A DNA stretch of 64,000 nt, taken from NCBI RefSeq assembly GCF_958979055.1, contig NC_084888.1, positions 3,180,001 through 3,244,000 of the forward strand, written 5' to 3'. The position numbers and the translations under genes were made by a program. Of the stretch, positions 11,133 to 23,006 are shown piece by piece. How positions within the stretch are numbered: the first letter of the stretch is position 1; each line of letters opens with the position of its first letter. The notes below the pieces were generated by a model. It worked only from the letters and a program-made list of their open reading frames with translations, ran no database searches and had not been told where the DNA came from. This DNA is from Alnus glutinosa (taxonomy: Eukaryota; Streptophyta; Magnoliopsida; Fagales; Betulaceae).

Positions 11133-14100
11133 ATGGAGAAGCGACTCCGTTCCTCCCTCAAATCCTCAGCCCAGGACTTCCTGTCCTCAGCCACAAAACT
11201 AAGCCTGAAATCCTCAAAACCCACTCTCAAAACCGTAATCCACAGCATCAACCCCAACTCAGACCTCTCTTCCTCTCTCCCTCTCTCTCTCAACCGCTCC
11301 ATTTCTCGGTCCATCCAATCCTTCCAGAGCCCTGCTGACCCCTCAAACCCTAACCCTAAACATGACCCTTCGGAGTCCCCTCGCTCCCCTCCCACCAAGC
11401 GCCTTCGACGATCGTCCCGCCATTCCAAGACCCCGGTCGAGCTTGATTCGGAAAATTATGAGTCCGATCTCCGAGACGAGAAGAAGAAGCTTCTCCAAGG
11501 CCTTGAAGTTCTTGCATATATCGGGACTTTATGCGTCTCGCACCCGAAAAAGGCGTTCTCGCCGTCCGATTTGTTTCCTGGCGCTCGTGCATTGCACGAT
11601 CGCATGATTCTCTTCGAGGACTCGGTTCTGTCATCGGAGATAGCGAGTTTGTGCGAGGAGTGGTGGAAGGGGGATTTTCCCGGGCGGGAGGCTCTGATTT
11701 CTCAGTCTCTGCCCTTCTTGCTGTCCAAGTCACTGACTTTGGAGAAGAAGGTCGATGTGCGTAGAGTGTATGCACTGCGCGAGGCGTTTACGCTGTTTGA
11801 TTTCGAGGACGAGAGCATCGAGGACTTGAAACTCCTGTTGATCCGGTGCGTGATCTCGCCGGTGTTTTTGAAAACCGATGAGGGGCGGCGATTCGTGGCG
11901 TTTGCGTTTGGGCTGAGCAATCAGCTTGTGAAGGAAATGTTGGCGATGATTCGTTCTCAGATTCCGTTTGGGAGGAAATCGATGTTGGACGTGTACGGGG
12001 ATATATTGTTTCGGGCGTGGAAGGCCTTGGAAGCGGATTCTAAGGAGGAGATTGAGAGTCGGTTTTTGCAGGGTTTAATTGAAGGAGCTATACATGCGAG
12101 CTCAGGAGCGCTTGCTGCCTCTATTAGGAGGGTTTTGGGAGGGTTTGTAAGTCAGCGGACAACGGAGGGGGTTGAGAAGCTTCTTTTTCGGCTTGCTGAG
12201 CCTGTGATATTTCGGTCTTTACAGGTACATTTGTCTGTGTTTTTAGCTAGTCTGTGATTATTGAAGGTTATTGTTAGTGAAATTGAATTGTCTATAATGG
12301 TGTACGGATGATAGTTTTTAGATATTTTTCTGCCATTGTTGTTATTTTCTGCGATCAAATGGGTATATTTTCTGTCAATGCAATAATTTTGTTGTGAGGT
12401 AGCCACAGGTCGTAGTTTCATAGTGGTGCGTCTTGCGTACTCCTTTTGCATTGTCTGTAGGATTAAATTTCTCAATGACAGTTAATATCAACTTGTGAAT
12501 TATCTGATCTGGTTTTCATTATATTGGTGATCAGGGTGTCTAAATACCTCAATGGCATTCTAATATCAGTGGATGGTTTTGGATCAACTGGATCAGAGCA
12601 GTGTTTAATCATGCTGCATGTTTCTGTTTGACAGGTTGCAAATTCTAATGTTCGCGTAAATGCATTGCATTTACTTTTAGACATATTCCCTCTTGAAGAT
12701 CCTGATTCCACAAAAGAGGTGAAAGATACGTTACTTGATAAACAGTTCTTTTTGTTGGAGAGATTACTTGCGGATGATTGTCCCGATGTAAGAGTAGTTG
12801 CGGTGGAAGGTTCTTGTCGCATCCTTCATCTGTTTTGGGAAATTATCCCTTCAGCATCCATTACAAAGATAATTACAAAAATTTTTGATGACATGTCACA
12901 CGATATATGCTATGAGGTTAGGCACTCCACATTGAAGGGTATCATTTATTTGCTTGGCAATCCTCAATCTCATGAAATTCTTAAAGTGCTTCTACCAAGA
13001 TTGGGGCATCTGATGCTGGATAATGTCTTCTCCATACGAGTTGCCGTAATAGATCTCCTCCTTTTAAGAGATCTTAGGAATTTTCAGTTTAATAAGGTAC
13101 GGGGTATTCCCAAGATCAAACATCACAATGCAGTGGTTATATCTCATGCGTTTATCCATATTGGTTGGTTGATTTTGTGCTTTGTATTTCTCTGTAGGTG
13201 GTGGGGTTGGATGTCTTATTATCTACACTAGCAAATGATCAACCACTTGTTGCTCAGAAAATAACAAAACTGCTTATACCATCATACTTTCCCCCAAAAG
13301 TAGCTGTTGAAGAGGCATGCAATCGCTGCATTAGACTGATAACTAGGTCTCCTATGGCTGGAGCAAGGTTTTGTGAATTTGCCGCATCAGAAGGGGCATC
13401 TCTGAAGTCTCTCATGGAACTCATCAGAGTACTCATCAGCTTTGTCTTGTCACCTGATAAGCTAAGTGCATATCTGATTGAGGGTTTACTTGTTGCTAGT
13501 GCCTACCTCTGCAACAGCCTAGCAAGTGAGCCATGTTATAGAAATGCCCTCAAGGAGTTACTTGCCGGTGAAAAAGTGAAGTTCTTGTTTGGTGCAGCAT
13601 CTACTGCCCGTGCTCAATCTTCTGTACTCGAAATTGTTTCCACCATTTCTCCAGATAATGTAGTTGAGCTTTTTGAAGAATGCATGGCCCTAGTCACTAA
13701 TTGTAGTGGTATATCTGATAATGTGGAAAGGCAAGCTGAAGTGAGGTCTGCCCACAAGTTGTTCCTATCTTGTGAGGGATTTGATGATATGTTTGAAGCT
13801 CTAACAGTGCGTTTGCAGAAAACTGCCTATCGTTGCCATATAAAATTTGGAACTGAAAGACCAAAGAACAGTGTTTTCTCTGGAAAAAGGAAGAAATCTA
13901 AGTCCTCCAGCAAAATTTCAGCGAAGTGGAAACATGTCAATGGAAAAAGACCTTCCAGTTTTGTGGAGGATTATTCCATTGCTGTAGGAATATCCTGGCA
14001 AATCACGGACTTGTTAATGTCTGAGAACTCTCGTGAGGCTGTATTGCAGTCTAAAACTTTAGAACTGTCATTTCTTGCTTTAAAGATCATCTCCGAAGTC

Positions 14101-16387
14101 AGCATTGTGCAGTGCATTCATTGTGAATACATGGACGTACATCCCATTCTGGCATATACAAGTCTTGCTCTGCATATGACACTTCAAAATGTTAGCATAA
14201 ATAGTACAAAAGATTATGGTACTGAGGAGAATAATAGGGCTAATTCCTCAAGATCACTTCTGGAGGCAAGTGTTTTTTCTTTTCTTTTTTTTAATGTTTT
14301 CAATCCTGGTTTTTGATACTGAGGAGTATGATGTCACTAATGGGCTCCCAACTCCATTTTCTATTTTAGCTGACAGTGTTGGAACAGACAGTGCATCACA
14401 TGCTTAACTGTACAGAGAAGCTACTTGGAGCAGATGACTTGTCCAGCAAGTCTCCCTCAGAATTTGAGCACGCTAACCATAAGACAGCCACTTGTCGTGG
14501 ACAACAATTCAGAGAACCTCAAGCAGATGCCTCTAGTCCAAGTAACAGTGGTAAGTATCCGACTCGGAGTGTAGTGCACAAATTGCACAGATTAGATACA
14601 CTTATGCACAGACACAAGTTGGGTTGTTGGTTCTATCATATGACGTGATGAGAAGTAATTTTGACACTTCCTTCTGGTGAGATAGAGCTGGATGTCCGAA
14701 TAACATGATATGGTATATACAAATTGGATTAGAAATTTTATTTCATAACAGAAAAGTAGTGATATGCACTTACTCCTTATAATGCAAGTGTTCTGCACAT
14801 GCCATCCCTGCTTGGTCTATGATGGCCAATCACTGGTTTTCTCCCAACCACAGGATTCTGTGGTCCAAACCTTCGTAATTACCAGTAAGATTTGAGTCTA
14901 GAGAATCAATGAGGATGTTTCTAGTTTTGGTTTTCACAATCAGGAGAATGGCTATGATAGTGATTGACTGCATTTCTGCATTAAGAATTCAGTCTCCTCT
15001 TAACTTTTTTGTGTGTTAATCTGTCTGTGGTTGCACATTTGTCTTTCTGGGGCAAAGATTTGAATCCAAGTGTTTCTTTGTAGTTTTAGTCAATACTCCA
15101 GAAAATAATTTTTTTGAAACATTTTGTTCATTCTACTTGACAATAACTAACTGCGACTCTTCTATAGTTAAGGTAGGAAATGTTCATTGTAGTTCTACCA
15201 CATTTGCCAACTTGGCAGTTACTTTGTTAACATTCCAGTCTTTCTGGAAAGCTGTAAATTTATTAAACAATGGTGACTTCATAAGAATATTTTAATTTTC
15301 ACCTGCATGTGCACTATGTTTCTCGATAAAATAAAACCGATGTTTAATTGCATCATGTTAGTGATGTCTAATATCTCCAAGTGACTAATCATTTTGTAAT
15401 TTTCATATAGGATCTTTTTGTGCTGAACAAAAAAGAGTATCAATTGAGATGAAGATGCTTACCGCAATTCTCAAGCTCGTTGTTGATGCCTCTATGATGG
15501 GCTTTCTGTCTCACTATTATGGACAGTTCTTAAAGTTCACGTTGGGATATGTGCAATACATCATCTCTGCTTTAGGGCGACAATCTCATGACCAATTTCA
15601 GTTTAAGGAGGATGATTTGAAAGATATATTTGTCTGTCTGAAGAGCTCCTTCACCTATGCAGCCAAGTTACTTAATTTAGTTCACAGAGATGTTAGCGAA
15701 GCTTCACTACTTCCTCTGGAAGCTTTTGATCTTGCCAACAATTTGCTTGATCTAATCACCTCGATTGAATTATACTTGGGCTCTGCTTATGCCGCGCGTC
15801 TTGTTACAGTAGGAAAGCCTTGGCTCCCTGATTTGATTCTGGCATTAGGATCTGGGCACATACTGAAACCGGCTCAAAGAGAAGGGAAGCATTTTCATGT
15901 ACTTGATCGCATTAAACTCCGTTTTCCATCATGGCTCTTGATTTTAGCGAAGACTGAGCTTAGTGAAATAAGTGAAGTTAGCCCGCAAGAGGATGATGGC
16001 AGAGATTCTGAATCCAAGGAGTTTCCAGTGTTCAAGAAGCTTCTGGGAATGATAGTTACCTTGTTGAAAGGAAATCCCAACATACTGGATGCAGTTGGGG
16101 TGATATTCCTAACTGGCTCAGTAGTTGGGCTCGAAAGGAAGGACTTTGGGTTGGTACTGGGACTTGTACACTTTGTATGCCTGAAGTTATTTAGACAAGA
16201 TGATAGAGAGTGGGGTAATATGATGTTGGCTTCTCTTCAAGACATCTACCCTCAAATACAGAGAGAAATAGAAGAAGAAAATGATGAAGATGAAAGGCAG
16301 CAATTGCATAGTTTCAAGGAGTTGCTTGAACCTGTTTGGATGTATCACATTTATGAAACAGGGAAGGTTTCTATGATGGAAGAATAG
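11133..16387 (+). CDS. CAP-G2: Condensin II subunit CAP-G2
   Basis: CAP-G2 is a HEAT-repeat subunit of condensin II, which shapes chromosomes in the nucleus and supports genome stability. Proposed exons: 11133-12224, 12635-13096, 13198-14265, 14370-14550, 15411-16387, giving 1259 residues, close to the usual plant length of about 1250. The N-terminus is Ser/Pro-rich and basic. Helical repeats follow, with the family-typical VANSNVRVNALHLLLDIFPL and DDCPDVRVVAVEGSCRILHL at the exon 2 start. A basic linker (GKRKKSKSSSKISAKWKH) may be a nuclear signal. The C-terminus is acidic (EIEEENDEDERQQ). The third intron appears to use a GC donor (GAG-GCAAGT at 14266); a GT alternative at 14270 with acceptor after 14376 also keeps frame. 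The gene sits between cyclin copies B and C, in opposite orientation. All exons are open; it looks functional. Confidence 0.9.
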
Positions 16388-16598
16388 ACTTTTTCTTTTT
16401 CTTTTTTCGGTTACAAATTTGAATTCTAATTTCCTTGAGGAGAATGTATGTACTGATGCGGCGGGAAAATAAAAAAACTCAGGAAAGCCCCAGTTGGCCA
16501 CCAGTCGATCCAAGTTGGTTAGAGACATCTTGCAATCTGGAATCATTCAGACATGTTGCAATCTAAAATCAAACGGCCATAATGTTGAATAAACTTTA

Positions 16599-17421
16599 GG
16601 TTTAAATACATTTTTAGTACCTAAGTTTTAAAAATTTTATTTTTTGATATCTGAGTTTCAATTCGTATCACAGATGGTACCTCGATTGTGGAAAAAGACC
16701 AAATTAGTATCCCAATCAAATTTTTCGTTCAAAAATTAATGGTCTGTCAGGTGTCAACCCCTGAGAGTTGACACGTGTTTTGGTATAAAAAAATAAAAAC
16801 TTTTTAAAAATTAATTTAAAAAATAAAAATAAAAATATATATTAAAAACTTAAAAAAATTGAAAAAAAAAAAAAAAGAAAGAAAAAGAAAAGGGGTGGCT
16901 CAGCCATCCCTTAGCCACCATGAGGGTGGCTGGCCACCCCATTTTGGCCAAGAGGATGGTTGACTGGTCTAAGGTGGCCGAACCATTCTATGGCAAAAAA
17001 ATAAAAATAAAAAAGTAAAAAATGTTCAAAGGTTTTGGTCCTTGGACTCCCAAAGGCCACGAAGTGGTTGAAAAAAAAAAAAAAAAGACGGCCTTGGGGG
17101 TAGCCAAACCACCCCTGTGGCCCTTGGGGGTGGTTCAATCACTCCCAATGGCCAAAACTCTTGAACAAATTTTACCCCAGACTACTCAAGAGATTTTCTT
17201 TTCTTTTTTCATTTTTTTTTTTTATGTTTTTAATATATATATATATATTTTTAATTAAACACGTGTCAACCCTGCAGAATGTTAGTTTTTCGACGAAAAA
17301 CTTGATTGAGGTACTAATTTGATCTTTTCCCAAAACTAAAGTACCATATGTGATGCGAATTAAAACTCAGTACGAAAAAATAAAGTTTTCAAAACTCAGG
17401 TATTAAAAACGTATTTAACCT
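16599..17421. mobile_element. MULE-type non-autonomous element with long TIRs
   Basis: The left arm begins GGTTTAAATACATTTTTAGT and the right arm, reverse-complemented, begins AGGTTAAATACGTTTTTAAT. Similarity runs for about 170-190 bp at roughly 80 percent by eye, through CACGTGT words in both arms. A 9-bp duplication TAAACTTTA flanks it (16590-16598, 17422-17430). The core has A-runs and GGTGGCTGGCCACCCC-type words; no transposase. Arm divergence suggests moderate age. It lies just 3' of CAP-G2. Confidence 0.85.
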
Positions 17422-17430
17422 TAAACTTTA

Positions 17431-18018
17431 ATGCGAATAGATGCACAAAAATTGCTTCCCTTCGTACAAGTAATTCTAGAGATAGTTCATAAGATTGATA
17501 AACTTCCGCTTGAGGAGTAGAGCGATATGGTGAGTAGGAAAAGATTAAGTCCCACATTTGAATATCACAAGTATAAATTGTCAATATAACATAATTTGAC
17601 CCAAACTCATTAGGCTCTTTTGAGTTGGGTTTTACCCCCAACATATTATATTATAATCTCACTAAAAGTTTCCTCAAAGTGTCAATCTTTCTAATAATAT
17701 AGTTACTATGATATACCTCAAATTAAATGAAAACTAAATGCATTCTGAGGTCAGTATTATTTTTGGTCCCTCCTAACAAAATGTGTTCTCAAAACATTGT
17801 TATCCAATTTCATCCCTCCCTTACTCAAGCCAAATAAATTGTGTGATGACAAAAAAAAAGTTCCTCCTGTTTGATGTGGATGGTAACGTGGTCCAACAAC
17901 TCTGCTCATTTCAGTGTATTCAATGGACTATTATAGGAGTAACATCACGCACGAGTGATAACATTCCAAATTTGATGGTCAGATGACAACCAAGCCATTC
18001 ATATTGATGTTGTCACCA
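17431..18018. other. Intergenic, no gene seen
   Basis: AT-rich sequence between two inverted-repeat elements. Open frames are short and unlike known proteins. Confidence 0.6.
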
Positions 18019-18027
18019 TTAATTGAG

Positions 18028-18151
18028 GAGCAATGCTACACATTTCAAAAAATTTCTCCAAAATTTGGTTCTCAAATAATATGTCACAATCTCGTGTGAT
18101 TTATTATTTTGGAAAATCGGGAACAAAATTTTGGAAAGTCTAGCATTTCTC
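18028..18151. mobile_element. Short MITE with 9-bp duplication
   Basis: 124 bp. Ends GAGCAATGCTA and, reverse-complemented, GAGAAATGCTA are inverted repeats, continuing into CAAAATTTTG/AAAATTT words. Perfect flanking TTAATTGAG at 18019-18027 and 18152-18160. The core word ATGTCACAATCTCGTG resembles the repeat near 31760-31870. Confidence 0.75.
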
Positions 18152-18160
18152 TTAATTGAG

Positions 18161-19876
18161 ACATCCCCAATTGCATTCATCCTCTTGCAACATTTTGTTA
18201 ATCACAGTAATATTAAGCATGCATGTTACATCACTCGGTTGCTTATATGGTCGTCCTCTTACCTCTGAATTTGAGCTTGATTAGCATTTTTATGATTTTA
18301 CTACATCAATGAATGGCATTCTGTTAGTACATAAATTTAAAATAGAAAAATAAATGATTTTAAGGTGCGTTATAAGTATGATTGTGTTTTCTACAAAACG
18401 GAACCAAATCAGAACACTCTTCGCCAGTATCTCTGGCAATCTTTCGATCTATCTTTATTTTTCCTCTTACAGGCATTCTTGGTCTGAGATTGATCGTGCG
18501 ATGAACTGCATTATCACTTTGAATCTTCATTTGAAACAATGATAGACCATACATCAAAAGAAAAGAACTACAAATGCATAGTCTAGCATATAAATAGCTG
18601 GATTTTTTTCATCCATTGATCAGTTTGATTCAGCTTCCCTGGAGATATTTGGTTACAAAGCACCAATTATCCTGCATTTTAGTGAAGAGTGAAGTCGGCA
18701 GGGTAATTGCTGTAAACTAAAATACAAGGTTGTACGATGCCAGACTAGATACCTATAGTCCCCCATGAGGGCATGTGGAGGAGTGGAGCCTCTGACACCA
18801 TTTTTGCCATGAATCTCATGCCCCATATTCCCCCCACCCTACCCCAGAACAAGGGTCTCTAACTTCATGATGATAGAACATGGGTCCTACTACATCAATG
18901 AAGGGAACGAAATTGCAGCATTCACAATTTGTTGTTGAAAACAATGGCCTAGTGAGCATTAGCAATTTCAAGAAAAAAGTTGCATCTAATGAGAACATTG
19001 ATGTTTTTCGATAGGTTATTCAGGATATTTTTTGGTCACAACCTTTATAGGATAATATATATATATATTTGATTTAGGGCACTTAAACATATTTTGTTGG
19101 TTTATTTTTCATATTTGATTTCCAATAAGTATACTTGGGAGTTTCATGACCCAAAAAAACAGTGCAAACTAACAGTAAAAGGGAAGCTTCCCACTCATGG
19201 AAAGGAACCTCCAACATTCTAAGCAAATATAATCACATTCACCTTTATATACTTTTCAATGGCCCAAATGCAACACAGATGTATCAAATCAAGCAAAAAC
19301 AATTCCTCATTCCTTATGGCTTTCAGCCTTTTGAAAGACATAGGGAGCATCCCAAGCCCCTCATCAAAAGGTATAGTGGCAAGTGATGTATGCAAAAATA
19401 AGTATTTCCTGTCATATGACAAAAAAGGGAGGAAAAAAAAAAGAAATACAAAAAATTGAAAAAGTGGGTAAGAAAGTGGTAACATTCAAGAAAGCAAACA
19501 CTACTAAGAATCACTATAGACAAACAGTCTTCAATGGCCTCCTGGCACTCTCTTGGCCTTCACTTCATCCTTGATGCCTTTTGAACACTCAGTCAGTTTC
19601 TTACTTCTTACTGTAGGCTAAAGCTATCTCTTTTTATTTATTTACTTTCGCTTTTCTCTATCTTCTTGGTTGTCACTGGCTGAAGCTTTTGTTGGGTTTT
19701 TGAAAATGGAATCCCAATCATCAGCTCCAAGTCATACCATGGGATTGATGGTAGATGACACTCATGAAACCTATAAACCAATCTAATATCAAGAATCAAC
19801 TCTCAGTCAAAAAGACCCTATAATGCATTTAATAAACACAAATAAATCTCTGCTATGAAGATCAAATTTCTGCTAA
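18161..19876. other. Intergenic region 3' of cyclin copy C
   Basis: No family-like reading frame. A TA run lies at 19052-19066. From about 19680 the sequence is the 3' flank shared by all three cyclins (GTTGGGTTTTTGAAAATGGA, then ACCTATAAACCAATCTAATATCAA), probably 3'UTR. Confidence 0.6.
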
Positions 19877-21364
19877 CTATGCCCGGTGGCTTCTCTTTAC
19901 TGGGCAAGTTCTATCACTGTCTGTGAAAGTAAGTCTTCTCTTTGCTCCAGCAGCAATGGTCGAAGAAGGATTCTCAATAACATCAATTGAGCTTGAAGGC
20001 ATTGATGATAAATTCTGGGAAACTACTGACTTGGGTGTCTTCACTTTTCCCATCTCTATGTTCTGCATTATATTGTAACAGGCAAATATATGTTCCTGTG
20101 TGCAATATAAAATATAAATCAGCTTAAAGAATCACACTTGTTTGGTGCTCTAATTCAAAATTTTAAGATATCCATTTTCAATGCACAAGATCAGCTACAT
20201 TGAGTGGAAAAAATTAGTACTAACAAGGAAACTCACATTTTCTAGATACCCCCACAATGAGAATACACTCATCTTGAGCTCCAATTCTTTCTTGGTGAAT
20301 TGATCATCAATTGATACTAAGACTGCTGCTGCAGCTATGGCAGAAGGACGATGATCCATTAAATTGATCTCTGCATCAAATAATTCAACTTGATAAGAAA
20401 ACATAGAAAACTCACAAACCAGTTTGGAGCCAATCTTTAATGCCGTTGATTTTACCTCTTGTGATGGCCACAATAAGTTCCACAGCTCTAGAGACCAATC
20501 CTTTCGGTCTAGATTTACCACAGAATTTATTGATGAAATAATGCAGATAAGCAAAAGGAGTTATTGACCCCAATTTCCAGTTCAAAGTTTTCATGACCAA
20601 TAGCTCCATTTTCTTAATCATCCTGTTCTCAAAATTGATTTCTTCCATCCGATATTCCGATAGGGCCGGCACTTTACACTCCTCCATCTTCGCTGCCAAA
20701 GACAAACATGCCACGGATAACAATCGAATAGTCCAAAGTTTCTCACCCTGCATCAACAACAACAACGTACATCCGACCACCATTACATAAACTTGGAAAA
20801 CAGGGAAAACCCATTAACCAAAAGATCAAGAAATTTGCTTTACATCAATGTATCGCGCTGAAAGAAAGCGATCAAAGTAAGTCACGCATACATAAGCTGT
20901 ATGGAATTGGAAACCAAAGATTGCCCGAGCCTGAATCAAGAAACACAAATTAAACTAACTTCAAGAGCTGGTTCAATATTAATAAAAGAATTAAAACCGC
21001 TATAAATCCAAAAATCCAAAAAAAAAAAAAAGCTTTACTGAGAGAAACAAACATTGAAAATCCACTCAATGGCATCCAAGCGAGCACCCTTCAACCAGCT
21101 TCGGCTTGTGCTTGAGCAATCACACGAGGATGATACACAGCTTTTGGATCCAAAACCAATAGCAGTCTCTCTCTGAACCAAGTTCTTGATATACTCATCT
21201 TCGTTCTCTGAAACAAAACATGAGTCTAAGTCCATGCAGGTTTTTACCTCGCCCAAGAACTCTTCACTCAAGAAAACTTCGTCTTCATTGCACAAGAGGG
21301 AAGAGGGAGAGAACAAAGTGGCAGAGACAGAGTCCCCCATTCTTGCTATTTCATGTATATTCAA
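19877..21364 (-). CDS. D-type cyclin, CYCD5-like, copy C (most typical)
   Basis: Proposed exons (minus): 21053-21364, 20844-20930, 20456-20747, 20237-20370, 19877-20095, giving 347 residues. The exon 1 donor is GTTTGT: WIFN joins ARAIFGFQFHTAY, which aligns without gap to WILTTRTRFGFQHQTAY of Arabidopsis CYCD5;1 (recalled). The strict LxCxE motif LLCNE is at residues 23-27. The cyclin box contains LDAIEWIFN, VTYFDRFLSARYID, LWTIRLLSVACLSLAAKMEE and KTLNWKLGSITPFAYLHYF; the second cyclin fold has INLMDHRPSAIAAAAVL. The C-terminus GAKRRLTFTDSDRTCPVKRS is like the CYCD5;1 tail and supports the subfamily. It has a single motif unit against two in A and at least three in B. An E2F-type site lies upstream. 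Expected role: CDKA partner acting on RB-related protein at G1/S in the nucleus. Confidence 0.92.
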
Positions 21365-21459
21365 GAAAATCGCACAGAAACCATATCTGGGTACTTGTAG
21401 GATTTAAGTGCTAAATCCACGTTAATAAGATTGTGAGAGATAAGAGTAGCGGTTTTTGT

Positions 21460-21469
21460 GCCGCCAAAA
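21460..21469 (-). promoter_or_regulatory. E2F-type site upstream of cyclin copy C
   Basis: TTTTGGCGGC on the gene strand, one base different from copies A and B but still matching WTTSSCSS, 96 nt upstream of the ATG. The flanking block (GAGCGGATGAGATATAGAGG) is shared with copy A. Confidence 0.6.
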
Positions 21470-21664
21470 TGAGCGGATGAGATATAGAGGGGCGTTACGT
21501 TAATTAGCGGTTGGAGATCGTATATGGTGTACGCTCTGCGTAATATATACAAGTAGAGCCCCCAGGCAAAATGGAGTATTAATTGCTATTTAAGCATTTG
21601 ATTATGATATTTTATTGAGTAATTCTATATAGCAGGTTGTTATTCCGCGTTTATTAAACTAAAA

Positions 21665-21666
<2 letters not shown>

Positions 21667-21701
<35 letters not shown>
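21667..21701. repeat. (ATT)n microsatellite
   Basis: About 11 units of a TTA/ATT trinucleotide upstream of cyclin copy C. Confidence 0.9.
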
Positions 21702-21705
<4 letters not shown>

Positions 21706-21769
21706 AGTGTTTATTTAAAGGCTGATTTTTGTTGTCACATTATATGAATGACAACAATCAAGTAAAGGT

Positions 21770-22000
21770 ACATTTGACATTTTGATTTCGTAGATTAAAA
21801 AACACTATTTTAAACCAAATCGCATAAAATATATTTTTTGAGATTGTACTTTAAAAAAATTGTTATTTGAAAACGTAAAAAATCTAAATTTTCAAATCGC
21901 AAGCAAATTGGTACTTTTTTGAAAACGCACAATTTTAAAAAATAAATTGTGATTTTGCTAAACACTTAACCACATTTTTAAAGTCCCGATCAAAAGAGTC
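21770..22000. repeat. AT-rich dispersed repeat (AATCGCA family)
   Basis: Carries words such as AAATCGCA, ATTTTCAAATCGCA and GATTTTGCTAAACACTTAA, also found at about 10745-10985, 23015-23060, 27858-28110 and 56330-56850. Similar words continue right after the retroposon at 22025-23006, suggesting that it landed in this repeat. Confidence 0.5.
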
Positions 22001-22024
22001 CAGAGAAAAAAAAAAAAAAAAAAA

Positions 22025-23006
22025 GAGAGAGAAAGAGAGAGAGAGAGTCTATAGAGAGAGCTGTTCGGCCGGAGGAGGGAGGTTGCCTCCCTCCTCCTGG
22101 CTGTGTGTTTTGCCTCCCTCTCAGCCTTTGAGCTGTAGAGGTTTTTGTTTCCCCTGATAAAACCGGTAGTGGTTGATCTTCTCCTAGCTCTTCTGGGCTA
22201 TGGTGATTTGTGTGTTTCTTGTTTTCTTTGTTTTTCTTTCTTCTGGTTTCTGGCAGGGAGATTCAACTCAAGGAGTCCAGTTTGGGGAGTGGCCGGCCTC
22301 CTGTGTCGTCGACGGTGTATTTTTTGGCCGGATTTTAAGTGTTTTCTCCTCGGTTTTTGAAGCCAAATCTACGCACATCTGTCAACTTCTGCTAAACACG
22401 TGCCACCCAGCAATGTTCCCCGTCGTCTTCCGCCCCTACTGCCGGAAGCATCGGCAGCGTGGATCACTGGAGCTCGGCGCGTGGTCCTCACGTGCCAGAG
22501 AGTCTTTGCTTTCTGACTACGCGTGAAGACCACATTCCGCCTTTTTAAGACGTGCTTAGCAACGCCTGAGGTCTACGGTATCGAATCTGATGTTGGGTAC
22601 CTCTGGTGTCGGCGCGTGTAGACACCCTAGCGAAGTTTGGCCATTTTTCCACTGCCGGCGTCTTGTATTTGGGTTTTCTGCCATTGTGTTGTGTATTCCT
22701 TTATTTCTTCAGTACAATTTGTCTTTGTACTGCTTAAATTTTACTTGAATTTTTATTGGTTAAATAGATCGACCCTCTTTTTAGTTTGAGAGTGTGCGTT
22801 AATGTAAAGAGAGGCTCAAATGTAATTCCTGTAAGGTTTGAGTTTCTGCTAAGGCAGCTGTTTTTTAAGTCAGATCATTCTGGCTTAGAGTTGTAGGAGT
22901 CTTGTACCTCCTTCTCATGTAAGCCTCCGGGCCCTTTTTTTTTAGCAATATATTGGGTAGCACATGCTATTTTGTTCGACAAATAAAAAAAAAAAAAAAA
23001 AAAAAG
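22025..23006 (+). mobile_element. Poly(A)-tailed retroposon (LINE-derived or similar)
   Basis: A GC-rich block of nearly 1 kb in AT-rich DNA. It starts in a GA-rich tract, has a CpG-containing core and a T-rich 3' part, and ends in a run of about 21 A (about 22985-23006). This layout fits a non-autonomous LINE-type retroposon. Open frames (such as 22200-22526) do not resemble reverse transcriptase or any protein family I know. The target duplication is obscured by flanking A-runs. It lies upstream of cyclin copy C. Confidence 0.5.

Noticed and set aside
11060-11428. 122-codon antisense frame over CAP-G2 exon 1
   Set aside because: Shadow of the Ser/Pro-rich coding strand.
16911-17138. 75-codon frame within the MULE-type element
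   Set aside because: Lies in A-runs and GGTGGCC repeats of the element; no transposase features.
21038-21052. In-frame CAG-TAA taken as the end of cyclin exon 1 or as a stop
   Set aside because: Using the GTTTGT donor 12-15 bases earlier gives gapless alignment with CYCD5;1 and works in all three copies, so these bases are intronic.
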